Below are positions 8,028 through 15,994 of a stretch of 64,000 nt of DNA, piece by piece. Source of the DNA: Mycobacterium sp. IS-1264. GTDB taxonomy: Bacteria; Actinomycetota; Actinomycetes; Mycobacteriales; Mycobacteriaceae. Made by a program: the position numbers and the translations under genes. Under the pieces are notes generated by a model that worked only from the letters and a program-made list of their open reading frames with translations, ran no database searches and was not told the origin of the DNA. Location: positions 51,030 to 115,029 of the forward strand of contig NZ_MBES01000057.1 in the NCBI RefSeq assembly GCF_001954195.1. The letters are read 5' to 3'. Within the stretch, counting starts at the first letter, position 1. Each line of letters begins with the position of its first letter.

Positions 8028-8602
8028 TGGTAGTAGACCTCGGTCGCCCCCGTGACCCACGTATCGACGCTGCGGTGCTGCGCGCAACGATTGAACTCCT
8101 CGCCGAGACCGGCTATCCCGGCCTGTTGGTGTCCGCGATCGCCGAGCGCGCCGGTACCAGCAAGCCCGCGATCTACCGGCGTTGGCCCAGCAAGGCGCAT
8201 CTGGTGCACGAGGCGGTGTTCCCGATCGGGGCCGCCACCGAGATCCCGGATACCGGTTCGCTGCCCGAGGACCTGCGCGAAATGGTGCGCCGTTCGATGG
8301 CCGTCCTCACCACACCGGCCGCCCGGGCGGCCCTGCCGGGGCTGGTCGGCGAGATGGCGGCGGATCCGACCCTGCATTCGGCACTCTTGGAGCGGTTCGC
8401 CGGCATCATCGGCGGTGGTCTCGCGGAGCGGCTCGAGGCCGCCGCGGCCGCCGGCGAGGTCCGCTCCGACGTGACGGCGGCCGAACTGGCTGAGGCCATC
8501 GCCGGCATCACGCTACTGGGCTTGCTCACCCGCGGCGCCGAACTCGATGACGCCTGGGTCGAACGCACAACCACGTTGCTGCTGAAAGGAATACGTGCAT
8601 GA
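8027..8602 (+). CDS. TetR-family transcriptional regulator
   Basis: The protein is 191 residues. The N-terminal helix-turn-helix is LVSAIAERAGTSKPAIYRRWPSKAHLVHEAV, the TetR_N pattern with the common YRRW recognition-helix end. The C-terminal domain resembles TetR_C_11-type proteins, with the helical sequence GEMAADPTLHSALLERF. Its stop overlaps the ATG of the DUF1214 gene (ATGA), so the two are coupled. It is divergent from the sulfotransferase and probably controls both units. The effector is unknown. Confidence 0.9.
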   Translation: MVVDLGRPRDPRIDAAVLRATIELLAETGYPGLLVSAIAERAGTSKPAIYRRWPSKAHLVHEAVFPIGAATEIPDTGSLPEDLREMVRRSMAVLTTPAARAALPGLVGEMAADPTLHSALLERFAGIIGGGLAERLEAAAAAGEVRSDVTAAELAEAIAGITLLGLLTRGAELDDAWVERTTTLLLKGIRA

Positions 8603-9705
8603 CCGAACACGAGTCGACCCTCGCGTGGCGCGAGCTGGTGACGACCATCGGCGAGCTCGACCGCTCCTTCCTGGAGGGCGACCGTGCGGTCACCGACGAC
8701 CGGCACGTCGCCGACGGCTACCGCATGCTCGCCACCACGTTGGGCGTGGCGTTCGATACGTACCTGTTCCCCGAGCCCGGTCGCCCGCAGTTCGTCGCTG
8801 TCAACACCCCGTTCCGCCGCGATCGTCGGTGGGGCGGCGACAACACCGACGCCTACTACTTCCTATGTCCGGTCGATCCGAACCGTCGTTACCGCATCAG
8901 CGGCAACAAGGGTGACAGCGTGTACTTTTCGGTGACGGCGTACAACGAACCGTCGCCCGGGGCATGGTCGGACCGGGTCGTGGCGATCGTCCGCGACACC
9001 GACCTCGACGTCGACGCGCAGGGCAACTTCAGCTTCGAATTCCCCGCGACACCGGACGCGGCCGTGCTGATGACCCGCGACTACCAAGCCGACCCGCTGA
9101 CGGGGCGCCCGGTTGCCTGGCAGATCGAGGCTCTCGACGAGGCGGAGCCGATACGACACGGCGATGCCGAAACCGCCGCCCGGCTGCGGGCGACGGCGGC
9201 CTGGTTGCGCACGATGTTTGCCATCGTGCCGCTGGCCGTCGGCACACGGATCGACGACGAGCACGGACTCGGACACGAGACCGCGCACGCCGCAAACGAA
9301 TTCGCCGATCCGTATCAGGTGCCTGACGCCAACTTCGGCTGGTCTGCGCGCGACGCCTGCTACTCCTACGGCAGCTTCGTGCTCGACGACGACGAAGCCC
9401 TGGTCATCACGCACCAACCTCCGTCGTGCAGGTTCTGGAACCTGGTGGTGTGGAATCAGTTCATGGCGACGGTCGGCGCGTCGGATGCCCGCTGCTCCAT
9501 CAACGGCCACAGCGCAGCGCTCAACAGCGACGGTTCGGTGACCATCGTCTTGTCCCACAGGATCACGGCCCACCCGAATTCACTGACCGCGCTGGGCTAT
9601 CCGCGTGGCAACCTCGCCTTCCGGTGGTTCCTCGCCGACGGTGTGCCGGCGAGGCCCGAAGTGAAACTGGTGAAGGCGTCGGACGCCCCCACCGCCGTCA
9701 CCTAA
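8599..9705 (+). CDS. DUF1214 domain protein
   Basis: This 368-residue protein carries a C-terminal DUF1214 region (about residues 255-360), with conserved elements YGSFVLDDDEALVITHQPP, CRFWNLVVWNQFM and GYPRGNLAFRWFLAD. The N-terminal half has a beta-rich segment (RRYRISGNKGDSVYFSVTAYN) common to mycobacterial homologues. No signal peptide is evident. DUF1214/DUF1254 proteins are widespread and lack a defined activity. Here it is translationally coupled to a TetR regulator and next to a sulfotransferase, suggesting a role in the same lipid or xenobiotic response; that is inference. Confidence 0.8.
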   Translation: MTEHESTLAWRELVTTIGELDRSFLEGDRAVTDDRHVADGYRMLATTLGVAFDTYLFPEPGRPQFVAVNTPFRRDRRWGGDNTDAYYFLCPVDPNRRYRISGNKGDSVYFSVTAYNEPSPGAWSDRVVAIVRDTDLDVDAQGNFSFEFPATPDAAVLMTRDYQADPLTGRPVAWQIEALDEAEPIRHGDAETAARLRATAAWLRTMFAIVPLAVGTRIDDEHGLGHETAHAANEFADPYQVPDANFGWSARDACYSYGSFVLDDDEALVITHQPPSCRFWNLVVWNQFMATVGASDARCSINGHSAALNSDGSVTIVLSHRITAHPNSLTALGYPRGNLAFRWFLADGVPARPEVKLVKASDAPTAVT

Positions 9706-9738
9706 CCCGCCGAGCGCCGCCACCTAACCCGCCGAGCG
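9699..9738 (+). repeat. Two-copy direct repeat after the DUF1214 gene
   Basis: CACCTAACCCGCCGAGCG occurs at 9699-9716 and again at 9721-9738, giving a 22-bp period. The stop codon TAA of the DUF1214 gene lies in the first copy. It looks like a local duplication of the left end of the hairpin element that follows. Confidence 0.75.
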
Positions 9739-9790
9739 TGAAACTGTGGCGAGATTTCTGCGAAAAAGCCTCCACCAGTTCACGTTCGGC
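9731..9790. repeat. Hairpin-forming intergenic element between convergent genes
   Basis: GCCGAGCGTGAAACTG (9731-9746) and CAGTTCACGTTCGGC (9776-9790) are an imperfect inverted repeat with one mismatch and one bulge. Inside it GTGG and CCAC can extend the stem. It fills the gap between the convergent DUF1214 and desaturase genes and could act as a bidirectional terminator or be a dispersed mycobacterial repeat. Confidence 0.5.
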
Positions 9791-9795
9791 GAAGA

Positions 9796-10896
9796 TCAAG
9801 CGGCCCCACGAACGACATCGACAGGGTCGCCGGCGGTGTCTCTCCGAGACCCCGGGATGCTCAGCTTGACGATCTTGCGGACGACGGTGCCGAACTGACG
9901 CAGCAGCGGGCCCTTGTTGTACGGGATGCCATAGCGTTCGCAGATCTCCTGCACTTCCGGCGCGATGTCGGCGTACCGGCGGGCGGGCATGTCCGGGAAC
10001 AGGTGGTGCTCGATCTGGTGCGACAGGTTGCCGGACAGCAGGTGAAAGAGCTTGCCCCCGGTCAGGTTCGCCGAACCGAGCACCTGGCGGAAGTACCACT
10101 GGCCACGTGACTCGTCCTTCGTCTCCTCGATCGTGAATTCCTGTGTGCCGTCTGGGAAGTGGCCGCAGAAGATGATCATGTACGACCACACGTTGCGCAT
10201 CAGGTTCGCCGTCAGATTGCCGGTGAAGACGAACGGGGCGAACGGCCCGGCCAGCAGCGGGAAGGCGACGTAGTCCTTGAGCGACTGCCGCTTCGTCTTT
10301 TTCCAGATAGCCCTTAACGTGTCGCGCTTGTCGCGCAGGCTGATCTCACCGGAGCGGATGCGCTCGGTTTCCAGCTCGTGCAGCGCGACGCCGTACTGAA
10401 ACAGCACCATCAGCAGGAATGCGTAGACCGGGTTGCCCAGGAAGTACGGTTTCCACCGCTGGTCTTCGCTCATGCGCAGGATGCCGTAGCCGATGTCGCG
10501 GTCCATCCCGACGATGTTGGTGTGGGTGTGGTGCATGTAGTTGTGCGAGTGCCGCCACTGGTCGGCCGGGCATGAGGTGTCCCACTCGAACGTGCGGCCG
10601 CAGATCGTCGGGTCACGCATCCAGTCGTACTGGCCGTGCATGATGTTGTGCCCGATCTCCATGTTGTCCAAAATTTTCGCGACGCCCAGCATCGCGGTGC
10701 CCACCAGCCAGGCCGGCGGCAGAAACAACAGGGCGCGTCCACCGACCTCCAGCGCACGCTGGGCCTTGATGACGCGGCGGATGTAGTCGGCATCCTTCTC
10801 GCCGAGGTCTGCCATCACGCGTTCCTTGATGGCGTCGAGTTCGCGGCCGAACGCGTCGGCCTGTTCTGTGGTCAGGGTGATCTTGGTCCTTGTCAT
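9796..10896 (-). CDS. Membrane fatty acid (acyl-CoA) desaturase, DesA3-like
   Basis: This 366-residue integral-membrane di-iron desaturase has the three histidine boxes in order: HNIMHG (about residue 84), HSHNYMHH (about 116) and HQIEHHLFP (about 302). Hydrophobic segments flank them (ALLFLPPAWLVGTAMLGV; VYAFLLMVLFQYGVAL). It introduces a cis double bond into fatty acyl-CoA using electrons from the ferredoxin reductase encoded 11 bases upstream on the same strand, as in the M. tuberculosis DesA3/Rv3230c pair. It is shorter than DesA3 (about 427 residues), mainly at the ends. Control is probably by the divergent TetR gene at 12094. Confidence 0.9.
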   Translation of the reverse strand: MTRTKITLTTEQADAFGRELDAIKERVMADLGEKDADYIRRVIKAQRALEVGGRALLFLPPAWLVGTAMLGVAKILDNMEIGHNIMHGQYDWMRDPTICGRTFEWDTSCPADQWRHSHNYMHHTHTNIVGMDRDIGYGILRMSEDQRWKPYFLGNPVYAFLLMVLFQYGVALHELETERIRSGEISLRDKRDTLRAIWKKTKRQSLKDYVAFPLLAGPFAPFVFTGNLTANLMRNVWSYMIIFCGHFPDGTQEFTIEETKDESRGQWYFRQVLGSANLTGGKLFHLLSGNLSHQIEHHLFPDMPARRYADIAPEVQEICERYGIPYNKGPLLRQFGTVVRKIVKLSIPGSRRDTAGDPVDVVRGAA

Positions 10897-10907
10897 GACT
10901 TTTCCTC

Positions 10908-12023
10908 CTAGAGGGATAGGTCGACGTCGCCGACGGGGACGGACACGCAGATCTGGACGTCCTCGTCGGGGCAGGTCGAGACCGCGCCGGTGACCAGGTT
11001 GCGCACCGTGCCGGCCGTCTTGCGCCGGGTACAGGTGTGGCAGATTCCCATGCGGCAGCCGTTCTCGGGCGTCAGGCCCGCTGATTCGGCCTGTTCCAGC
11101 AGCGAGCGGCCGTCGTCGACGACATCAATGCCGCTGTCCGCGAACGTGACTCGGCCACCCGATGGGTTCGCCGACGGCTCGAAGGCCGGCGGCACGAAGC
11201 TTTCGGTGTACACGTTGTCGCAGTGCTCGCGGACCGCCTCAACCAATGCCGTTGGCCCGCAGACGAATACCGCATCCGGCGACGGCATCGCGGCGTCCAG
11301 GTGTTCGCGCCCGAACCGGCCGGTCAAATCGCCGTCGTCGGCCCGGGTGTAACCGTGCAGCACCCGCACGCCGGGCAGGCCGTTATGGGCGGCAAGTTCT
11401 TCGTGATAGCACGCCTCGGCGGCGCTGCGCGCGTAGTGGATAAACGCGATCTCCGCTCCGGGGGTGTGCGGATGACGCTCGGCGATCAGCGTCCGCAGCA
11501 TCGCCATGACGGGCGTGATGCCGCTTCCGCCGGAAACGAACAGGATGCGCCGCGGTCGCTGCGCCGGCAACACGAAGTCCCCGCCGACGCCTGCCAGGCC
11601 GACCACCATGCCGCGCCGGGCGCGCTCGTACAGGTAGGTCGAGACCAGCCCACCGTCGTGGTGACCGATCGTCAGCTCCAGATACGAGCTGCCTTCGGCG
11701 TTGGCAGGCGAGTAGCAGCGGGTGTGCCGGCGGCCGTCGATGTCGACGGTGACGTTGACGTACTGACCCGCCGTGACGGTATGGGCTGACGCGAAGGCCT
11801 CGTTCGGGGCGAGGGTGAGGGTGACGCTGCGCGGAGTGGTCCTGCGGACGTCGACGACTTTGGCGCGGCCGTCTCCCGACGTCCAGGTCGGCGCCACCAG
11901 CTCGGTGTAGCGGTCGACGCCGTGGGGACCCGTGAGCAGGTCGACCAGGTCGGAACCCAGGACTCGCTTCTGGAAAGCTTTGACAAAGCGCCGACCGGAG
12001 GTCTGAGCGGTTTGAGTGAACAT
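10908..12023 (-). CDS. Ferredoxin reductase with C-terminal 2Fe-2S domain (desaturase partner, Rv3230c-like)
   Basis: The protein is 371 residues. An FAD-binding FNR domain comes first (RCYSPANAEGSSYLELTI; FAD motif RxYS), then an NAD-binding domain (FVSGGSGITPVMAMLRTL). The C-terminal plant-type ferredoxin domain has CRMGICHTCTRRKTAGTV and a later Cys in VSTCPDEDVQI as cluster ligands. It transfers electrons from NADPH to the adjacent desaturase. I chose the ATG at 12023 because a TTGACT hexamer at 12059-12054 and CACAGT at 12035-12030 would place the transcript start at that ATG (leaderless). The frame is open 12 codons further upstream. Confidence 0.88.
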   Translation of the reverse strand: MFTQTAQTSGRRFVKAFQKRVLGSDLVDLLTGPHGVDRYTELVAPTWTSGDGRAKVVDVRRTTPRSVTLTLAPNEAFASAHTVTAGQYVNVTVDIDGRRHTRCYSPANAEGSSYLELTIGHHDGGLVSTYLYERARRGMVVGLAGVGGDFVLPAQRPRRILFVSGGSGITPVMAMLRTLIAERHPHTPGAEIAFIHYARSAAEACYHEELAAHNGLPGVRVLHGYTRADDGDLTGRFGREHLDAAMPSPDAVFVCGPTALVEAVREHCDNVYTESFVPPAFEPSANPSGGRVTFADSGIDVVDDGRSLLEQAESAGLTPENGCRMGICHTCTRRKTAGTVRNLVTGAVSTCPDEDVQICVSVPVGDVDLSL

Positions 12024-12032
12024 ATGTACACT
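12015..12032. promoter_or_regulatory. Near-perfect 18-bp palindrome over the ferredoxin reductase start
   Basis: AGTGAACATATGTACACT is an 18-bp palindrome with a single mismatched pair. It covers the ATG and the predicted transcript start of the reductase-desaturase operon. The AGTGAAC half-site matches the second site at 12084-12099 and resembles the operator I recall for DesT/FabR-type TetR regulators of unsaturated fatty acid genes. Confidence 0.6.
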
Positions 12033-12083
12033 GTGCGCCCGCCCGCCCCAGCTAGTCAAGGGTTTCTACCCGTATGTGGTAGG

Positions 12084-12099
12084 GTTCACAATAGTGAAC
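12084..12099. promoter_or_regulatory. Perfect palindrome at the start of the TetR gene, probable autoregulatory operator
   Basis: GTTCAC-AATA-GTGAAC has perfect 6-bp arms. It overlaps a TAGGGT hexamer (12080-12085) that could be the -10 box and the GTG start at 12094, which would suit repression of a leaderless transcript. Confidence 0.6.
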
Positions 12100-12768
12100 A
12101 GTCGTACTCCTGGCTCACGGTCGCGTAAGTCCGGCCGCGAGAGCGCACGCGAAAGCCCCTCGCGCGGCGAGCGGAAGGAGGCCACCAGGCGTGCCATCAT
12201 CGCCGCGGCCCTCAAGCTCCTGCAGGACCGCAGCTTTTCCAGCCTGAGCCTGCGTGAGGTGACTCGGGAGGTCGGGATCGTGCCCGCCGCGTTCTATCGC
12301 CATTTCGAGTCGATGGAGGCGCTCGGGCTGGTGCTGATCGACGAGTCGTTTCGCACCCTGCGGGACACGCTGCGCGGGGCGCGGGCGGGCAAGCTCGACC
12401 CGACCCGTGTGATCGAGTCGTCGGTCGAGATCGTCGTCGCCAGCATCACCGAACGCCGCGAGCACTGGCGGTTCATCTACCGGGAGCGCTCGGGCGGGGT
12501 CACCGTGCTGCGCTACGCGATCCGCACCGAGTTGCGCCTGATCACCTCGGAGCTGGCCACCGACCTGGCGCGATTTCCCGGCCTGCACGAGTGGAGCACC
12601 GAGGATCTCAACGTGCTTGCGACGCTGTTCGTCAACGCGATGATCGTCATCGCCGAGGCCATCGAGGACGCCCAGAGCAGCGAGGCGCTGGAAGACGTGC
12701 GCCGGCTTGCGGTCAAACAACTGCGGTTGATCACCATCGGCATCGCCGGCTGGCGAAGCAGCCCGTGA
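12094..12768 (+). CDS. TetR-family regulator of the desaturase locus (FabR/DesT-like arrangement)
   Basis: The product has 224 residues with a basic N-terminal tail, then the helix-turn-helix FSSLSLREVTREVGIVPAAFYRHFESMEALGLVLIDE (about residues 49-83). The recognition helix ending PAAFYRHF and the following FxSMEALGLVL are typical of the FabR/DesT-like group that senses fatty acyl-CoA. The GTG at 12094 follows GGTAGGG; the frame stays open further upstream. It is divergent from the reductase-desaturase operon with half-site-matched palindromes at both starts. The acyl-CoA ligand is inferred, not seen. Confidence 0.85.
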   Translation: MNSRTPGSRSRKSGRESARESPSRGERKEATRRAIIAAALKLLQDRSFSSLSLREVTREVGIVPAAFYRHFESMEALGLVLIDESFRTLRDTLRGARAGKLDPTRVIESSVEIVVASITERREHWRFIYRERSGGVTVLRYAIRTELRLITSELATDLARFPGLHEWSTEDLNVLATLFVNAMIVIAEAIEDAQSSEALEDVRRLAVKQLRLITIGIAGWRSSP

Positions 12769-12772
12769 ACCG

Positions 12773-13378
12773 CTACCGCGGCGCCCGCCACATCGCCCAC
12801 ATCGTCGGGCCGCCGTCGGGAAGCACGATCTCACGGGTCACCGTGAAGCCGAAACGTTCGTAATACGGCACGTTTTCGCGTTTCGTCGATTCGAGATAAG
12901 CCGGTGCGTGTTCGGCGTCAACGCGGTCCAGGCGGGACCGCATCAGGACCTGACCGAAGCCCTGGCCGCGTACCGACGGATCGCTACCGATCACGGCCAG
13001 ATACCAGTGCGGCTCTTCGGGGTGGACGCGTTTCATCAGTTCCTGCACCGCGCGCCCGCGCATCGACCGAAGACCGAACACGCGGATGAACGTCGGTTTC
13101 ATCGCCCACTGCCCCCACCGCGTTTCCTGCCAGTGATTCGGCGGATCCCACAGCGCCGCCGCGCCCACGCCCGGCCCGTCGCAGGCCACCTCCACGCCGC
13201 CGAGGGCCAGATGGTGGTGCCGGGTCATCGCCGTGAACATGCGACGCAGTTGCGCGATCCGGGCCTTCTCGTCGGGGAGGAGCCAGATCATCACCGGATC
13301 GTCGTAGAACGCGCGGGCCAACGTGCGCGCCAGCGCGCCGAGATCGTCTTTACGCGCCGGGCGCGCCCGTGGACTCAC
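12773..13378 (-). CDS. GNAT-family N-acetyltransferase (Rv0133-like)
   Basis: The 201-residue protein has a GNAT fold. It starts with ARPARKDDLGALARTLARAFYDDPVMIWLLPDE and contains the acetyl-CoA pyrophosphate-binding motif A (WYLAVIGSDPSVRGQGFGQVLM, Q/RxxGxG/A type) at about residues 125-146. Motif B follows (PAYLESTKRENVPYYERFGF). The substrate is not predictable. It converges on the TetR gene (4 bases apart) and is divergent from the Fgd2-like gene. Confidence 0.87.
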   Translation of the reverse strand: MSPRARPARKDDLGALARTLARAFYDDPVMIWLLPDEKARIAQLRRMFTAMTRHHHLALGGVEVACDGPGVGAAALWDPPNHWQETRWGQWAMKPTFIRVFGLRSMRGRAVQELMKRVHPEEPHWYLAVIGSDPSVRGQGFGQVLMRSRLDRVDAEHAPAYLESTKRENVPYYERFGFTVTREIVLPDGGPTMWAMWRAPR

Positions 13379-13429
13379 ACAAGTCAGGCTAGCGAGTGTC
13401 GCCGGCGGCGCGACGGGTATTCCGGCCCG

Positions 13430-14515
13430 ATGACTGGGATCTCACGGCGGACGTTCGGCCGGATAGCCGCGGGTGCGGGCATGCTGGGATTGTCGGGCGC
13501 TTGCGGCAAACGCGGGGCGGACCGCTCCGGGCCCACCGCGCCGGTGCCGGCGGGCAAGGGCGTGGGATTCGTGCTCTCGCACGAGCAATTCCGCACCGAT
13601 CGGCTGGTGGCACAAGCCCGAGCGGCCGAAGACGCGGGTTTCCGATACGTATGGGCCAGCGACCACATCCAGCCCTGGCAGGACAGCGAGGGCCATTCGA
13701 TGTTCCCGTGGCTGACGCTGGCGTTGGTCGGTGCCAACACCAGCCGCGTTTCCTTCGGCACCGGCGTGACCTGCCCCACCTACCGCTATCACCCGGCGAC
13801 GGTGGCGCAGGCGTTCGCCTCGCTGGCGATCCTCAACCCGGGACGGGTGTTCTTGGGCGTGGGCACCGGCGAACGGCTCAACGAGCAGGCCACCACCAAC
13901 GTGTTCGGCAAATACGCCGAGCGCCACGACCGGTTGGTCGAGGCCATCGGATTGATCCGCCAGCTGTGGAGCGGCTCACGAATTTCGTTCGCCGGCCGCT
14001 ATTTTCAGACGAACTCGTTGAAGCTCTACGACCTTCCCGAAACGCCGCCACCGATTTTCGTGGCGGCCGGCGGGCCCAAAAGCGCGACGCTGGCCGGCCA
14101 GTACGGCGACGGATGGATCACGCAGGCCCACGACGTGACCAACCCGAAGCTTGTCGCCGCATTCGCGGCCGGCGCGAAGGCCGCGGGCCGCGATCCCGCC
14201 GGCCTGGGTAAGCGCGCCGAAATGTTCGCCGTTGTCGGCGACAGCACGGCCGCCGCGCGCGCCGCCGCCCTGTGGCGGTTCACCGCCGGGGCCGTCGACC
14301 AGCCCAATCCCGTCGAGATCCAGCGCGCCGCCGAATCGAACCCGATCGACAAGGTGCTCGCCAACTGGACGGTCGGCACCGACCCCGACACACATATCAA
14401 GGCGGTGCAAGCGGTGCTCGACGCCGGTGCCGTCCCGTTTCTGCACTTCCCGCAGGACGACCCCGTCGGCGCGATCGAGTTCTATGGCACCAACGTGTTA
14501 CCCAAGCTGCACTAG
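13430..14515 (+). CDS. fgd2: Tat-exported F420-dependent oxidoreductase, Fgd2/fHMAD-like
   Basis: The 361-residue protein is a luciferase-like (LLM) TIM-barrel enzyme. The N-terminus has a twin-arginine signal, SRRTFGRIAAGAGML, followed by a lipobox-like LSGAC, so it should be exported and lipid-anchored. Barrel motifs include GFRYVWASDHIQPW, SFGTGVTCPTYRYHPATVAQAFASL and VFLGVGTGERLNE. The M. tuberculosis orthologue (Rv0132c, about 360 residues) oxidises hydroxymycolic to ketomycolic acids with F420. The placement beside fadE1 and htdZ and near fbpC fits mycolate metabolism. Confidence 0.9.
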   Translation: MTGISRRTFGRIAAGAGMLGLSGACGKRGADRSGPTAPVPAGKGVGFVLSHEQFRTDRLVAQARAAEDAGFRYVWASDHIQPWQDSEGHSMFPWLTLALVGANTSRVSFGTGVTCPTYRYHPATVAQAFASLAILNPGRVFLGVGTGERLNEQATTNVFGKYAERHDRLVEAIGLIRQLWSGSRISFAGRYFQTNSLKLYDLPETPPPIFVAAGGPKSATLAGQYGDGWITQAHDVTNPKLVAAFAAGAKAAGRDPAGLGKRAEMFAVVGDSTAAARAAALWRFTAGAVDQPNPVEIQRAAESNPIDKVLANWTVGTDPDTHIKAVQAVLDAGAVPFLHFPQDDPVGAIEFYGTNVLPKLH

Positions 14516-14605
14516 TGGTAAGCGGCGCCGGGTCGAGGTAGCTGCGCGGGCGCATCTACGATGGCTTGATCGACGAGGCCGGCGCGGAGCTGCGCTGGAG
14601 AACGG

Positions 14606-15907
14606 TTGGCCACGGTGTGGGACTTCGAAACAGACCCCGAATACCAGGCGAAGCTGGACTGGGTCGAGAAATTCATGGTCGACGAGCTGGAACCGCTCGA
14701 TCTCGTCGCCCTTGATCCTTACGACAAACAGAACGCCGAAATGATGGCCATCCTGCGGCCGTTACAGCAGCAGGTGAAGGAGCAAGGCCTGTGGGCCGCG
14801 CATCTGGGACCCGAGCTCGGCGGTCAGGGCTTCGGCCAGGTCAAGCTGGCCCTGCTCAACGAAATCCTCGGGCGCTCCCGTTGGGCACCTTCAGTGTTCG
14901 GCTGCCAGGCACCCGACTCGGGCAACGCCGAGATCCTCGCGCTGTTCGGCACCGACGAGCAGAAGGCGCGCTATTTGCAGCCACTGCTCGATGGCGAGAT
15001 CTCCTCCTGCTACTCGATGACCGAGCCGCAGGGCGGCTCCGATCCCGGGATGTTCGTGACGAGCGCAACCCGCGACGGTGACGACTGGGTGATCAACGGC
15101 GAGAAGTGGTTCTCCTCCAACGCCAAGCATGCGTCGTTCTTCATCGTCATGGCCGTCACCAAACCCGACGCCCGCACCTACGACAAGATGTCGCTGTTCA
15201 TCGTTCCGGGCGAGACCCCGGGCATCGAGATCATCCGCAACGTCGGGGTCGGAGGCGAGTCGAAGCACGGTTCGCATGGCTACGTCCGTTACAACGACGT
15301 CCGGGTACCGGCCGATCATGTGCTGGGTGGCGAGGGCTCGGCCTTCATGATCGCGCAGACCCGCCTCGGCGGCGGCCGCATCCACCATGCGATGCGTACA
15401 ATCGCATTGGCACGCAAGGCTTTTGACATGATGTGCGAGCGCGCGGTGTCGCGCAAGACCAGGAATGGCCATCTGTCCGACTTCCAGATGACGCAGGAGA
15501 AGATCGCCGACAGCTGGATTCAGATCGAGCAGTTCCGGCTGCTGGTGCTACGCACCGCGTGGTTGATCGACAAGCATCACGACTACCAGAAGGTGCGCCG
15601 CGACATCGCCGCGGTGAAGGTCGCCATGCCCCAGGTGCTCCACGATGTCGCGCAGCGCGCGTTGCACCTGCACGGCGCGCTCGGCGTCTCCGACGAGATG
15701 CCGTTCGTCAAGATGCTGGTGGCCGCCGAGTCCCTGGGCATCGCCGACGGTGCCACCGAATTGCACAAGATGACGGTAGCCCGCCGCACGCTGCGCGAAT
15801 ATCAGCCCGTGACAACGCTTTTCCCGTCGCAGCACATCCCCACCCGGCGCGCGGAGGCCCAGGCCCGGCTGGCCGAGCGCCTGGAACACTCGATCGCGGA
15901 GTTCTGA
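14606..15907 (+). CDS. fadE1: Acyl-CoA dehydrogenase FadE1-like
   Basis: The 433-residue flavoenzyme has the acyl-CoA dehydrogenase signature CYSMTEPQGGSDPGMF near residue 133. The FAD-contacting segment WVINGEKWFSSNAKHASFFIVMAV follows, and the helical C-terminal domain includes LHLHGALGVSDEMPFVKM. It dehydrogenates an acyl-CoA at the alpha-beta position. I use the TTG at 14606 because GGAG lies about 5 bases upstream. It is downstream of the Fgd2-like gene on the same strand and convergent with htdZ, as in Rv0132c-Rv0130. Confidence 0.9.
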   Translation: MATVWDFETDPEYQAKLDWVEKFMVDELEPLDLVALDPYDKQNAEMMAILRPLQQQVKEQGLWAAHLGPELGGQGFGQVKLALLNEILGRSRWAPSVFGCQAPDSGNAEILALFGTDEQKARYLQPLLDGEISSCYSMTEPQGGSDPGMFVTSATRDGDDWVINGEKWFSSNAKHASFFIVMAVTKPDARTYDKMSLFIVPGETPGIEIIRNVGVGGESKHGSHGYVRYNDVRVPADHVLGGEGSAFMIAQTRLGGGRIHHAMRTIALARKAFDMMCERAVSRKTRNGHLSDFQMTQEKIADSWIQIEQFRLLVLRTAWLIDKHHDYQKVRRDIAAVKVAMPQVLHDVAQRALHLHGALGVSDEMPFVKMLVAAESLGIADGATELHKMTVARRTLREYQPVTTLFPSQHIPTRRAEAQARLAERLEHSIAEF

Positions 15908-15919
15908 CGGCGCGCGCGG

Positions 15920-15977
15920 CGAGATTGCCGTGAGGGTCGTGATTCGTGCGCCGACCACAGCCATGGCTGCAATCTCG
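15920..15977. repeat. Inverted-repeat element between fadE1 and htdZ
   Basis: CGAGATTGC (15920-15928) and GCAATCTCG (15969-15977) are perfect 9-bp arms. An inner GGTCG/CGACC pair could lengthen the hairpin. The CGAGATT half also appears in the element at 9731-9790, suggesting a dispersed repeat family that sits between convergent genes. Confidence 0.55.
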
Positions 15978-15994
15978 GCGACGGCGCAGCTGCG

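Noticed and set aside
6574..8055. A 493-codon plus-strand frame opposite ephF and the sulfotransferase
   Set aside because: It is the antisense shadow of two genes with clear catalytic motifs and shows low-complexity HD/RR-rich sequence.
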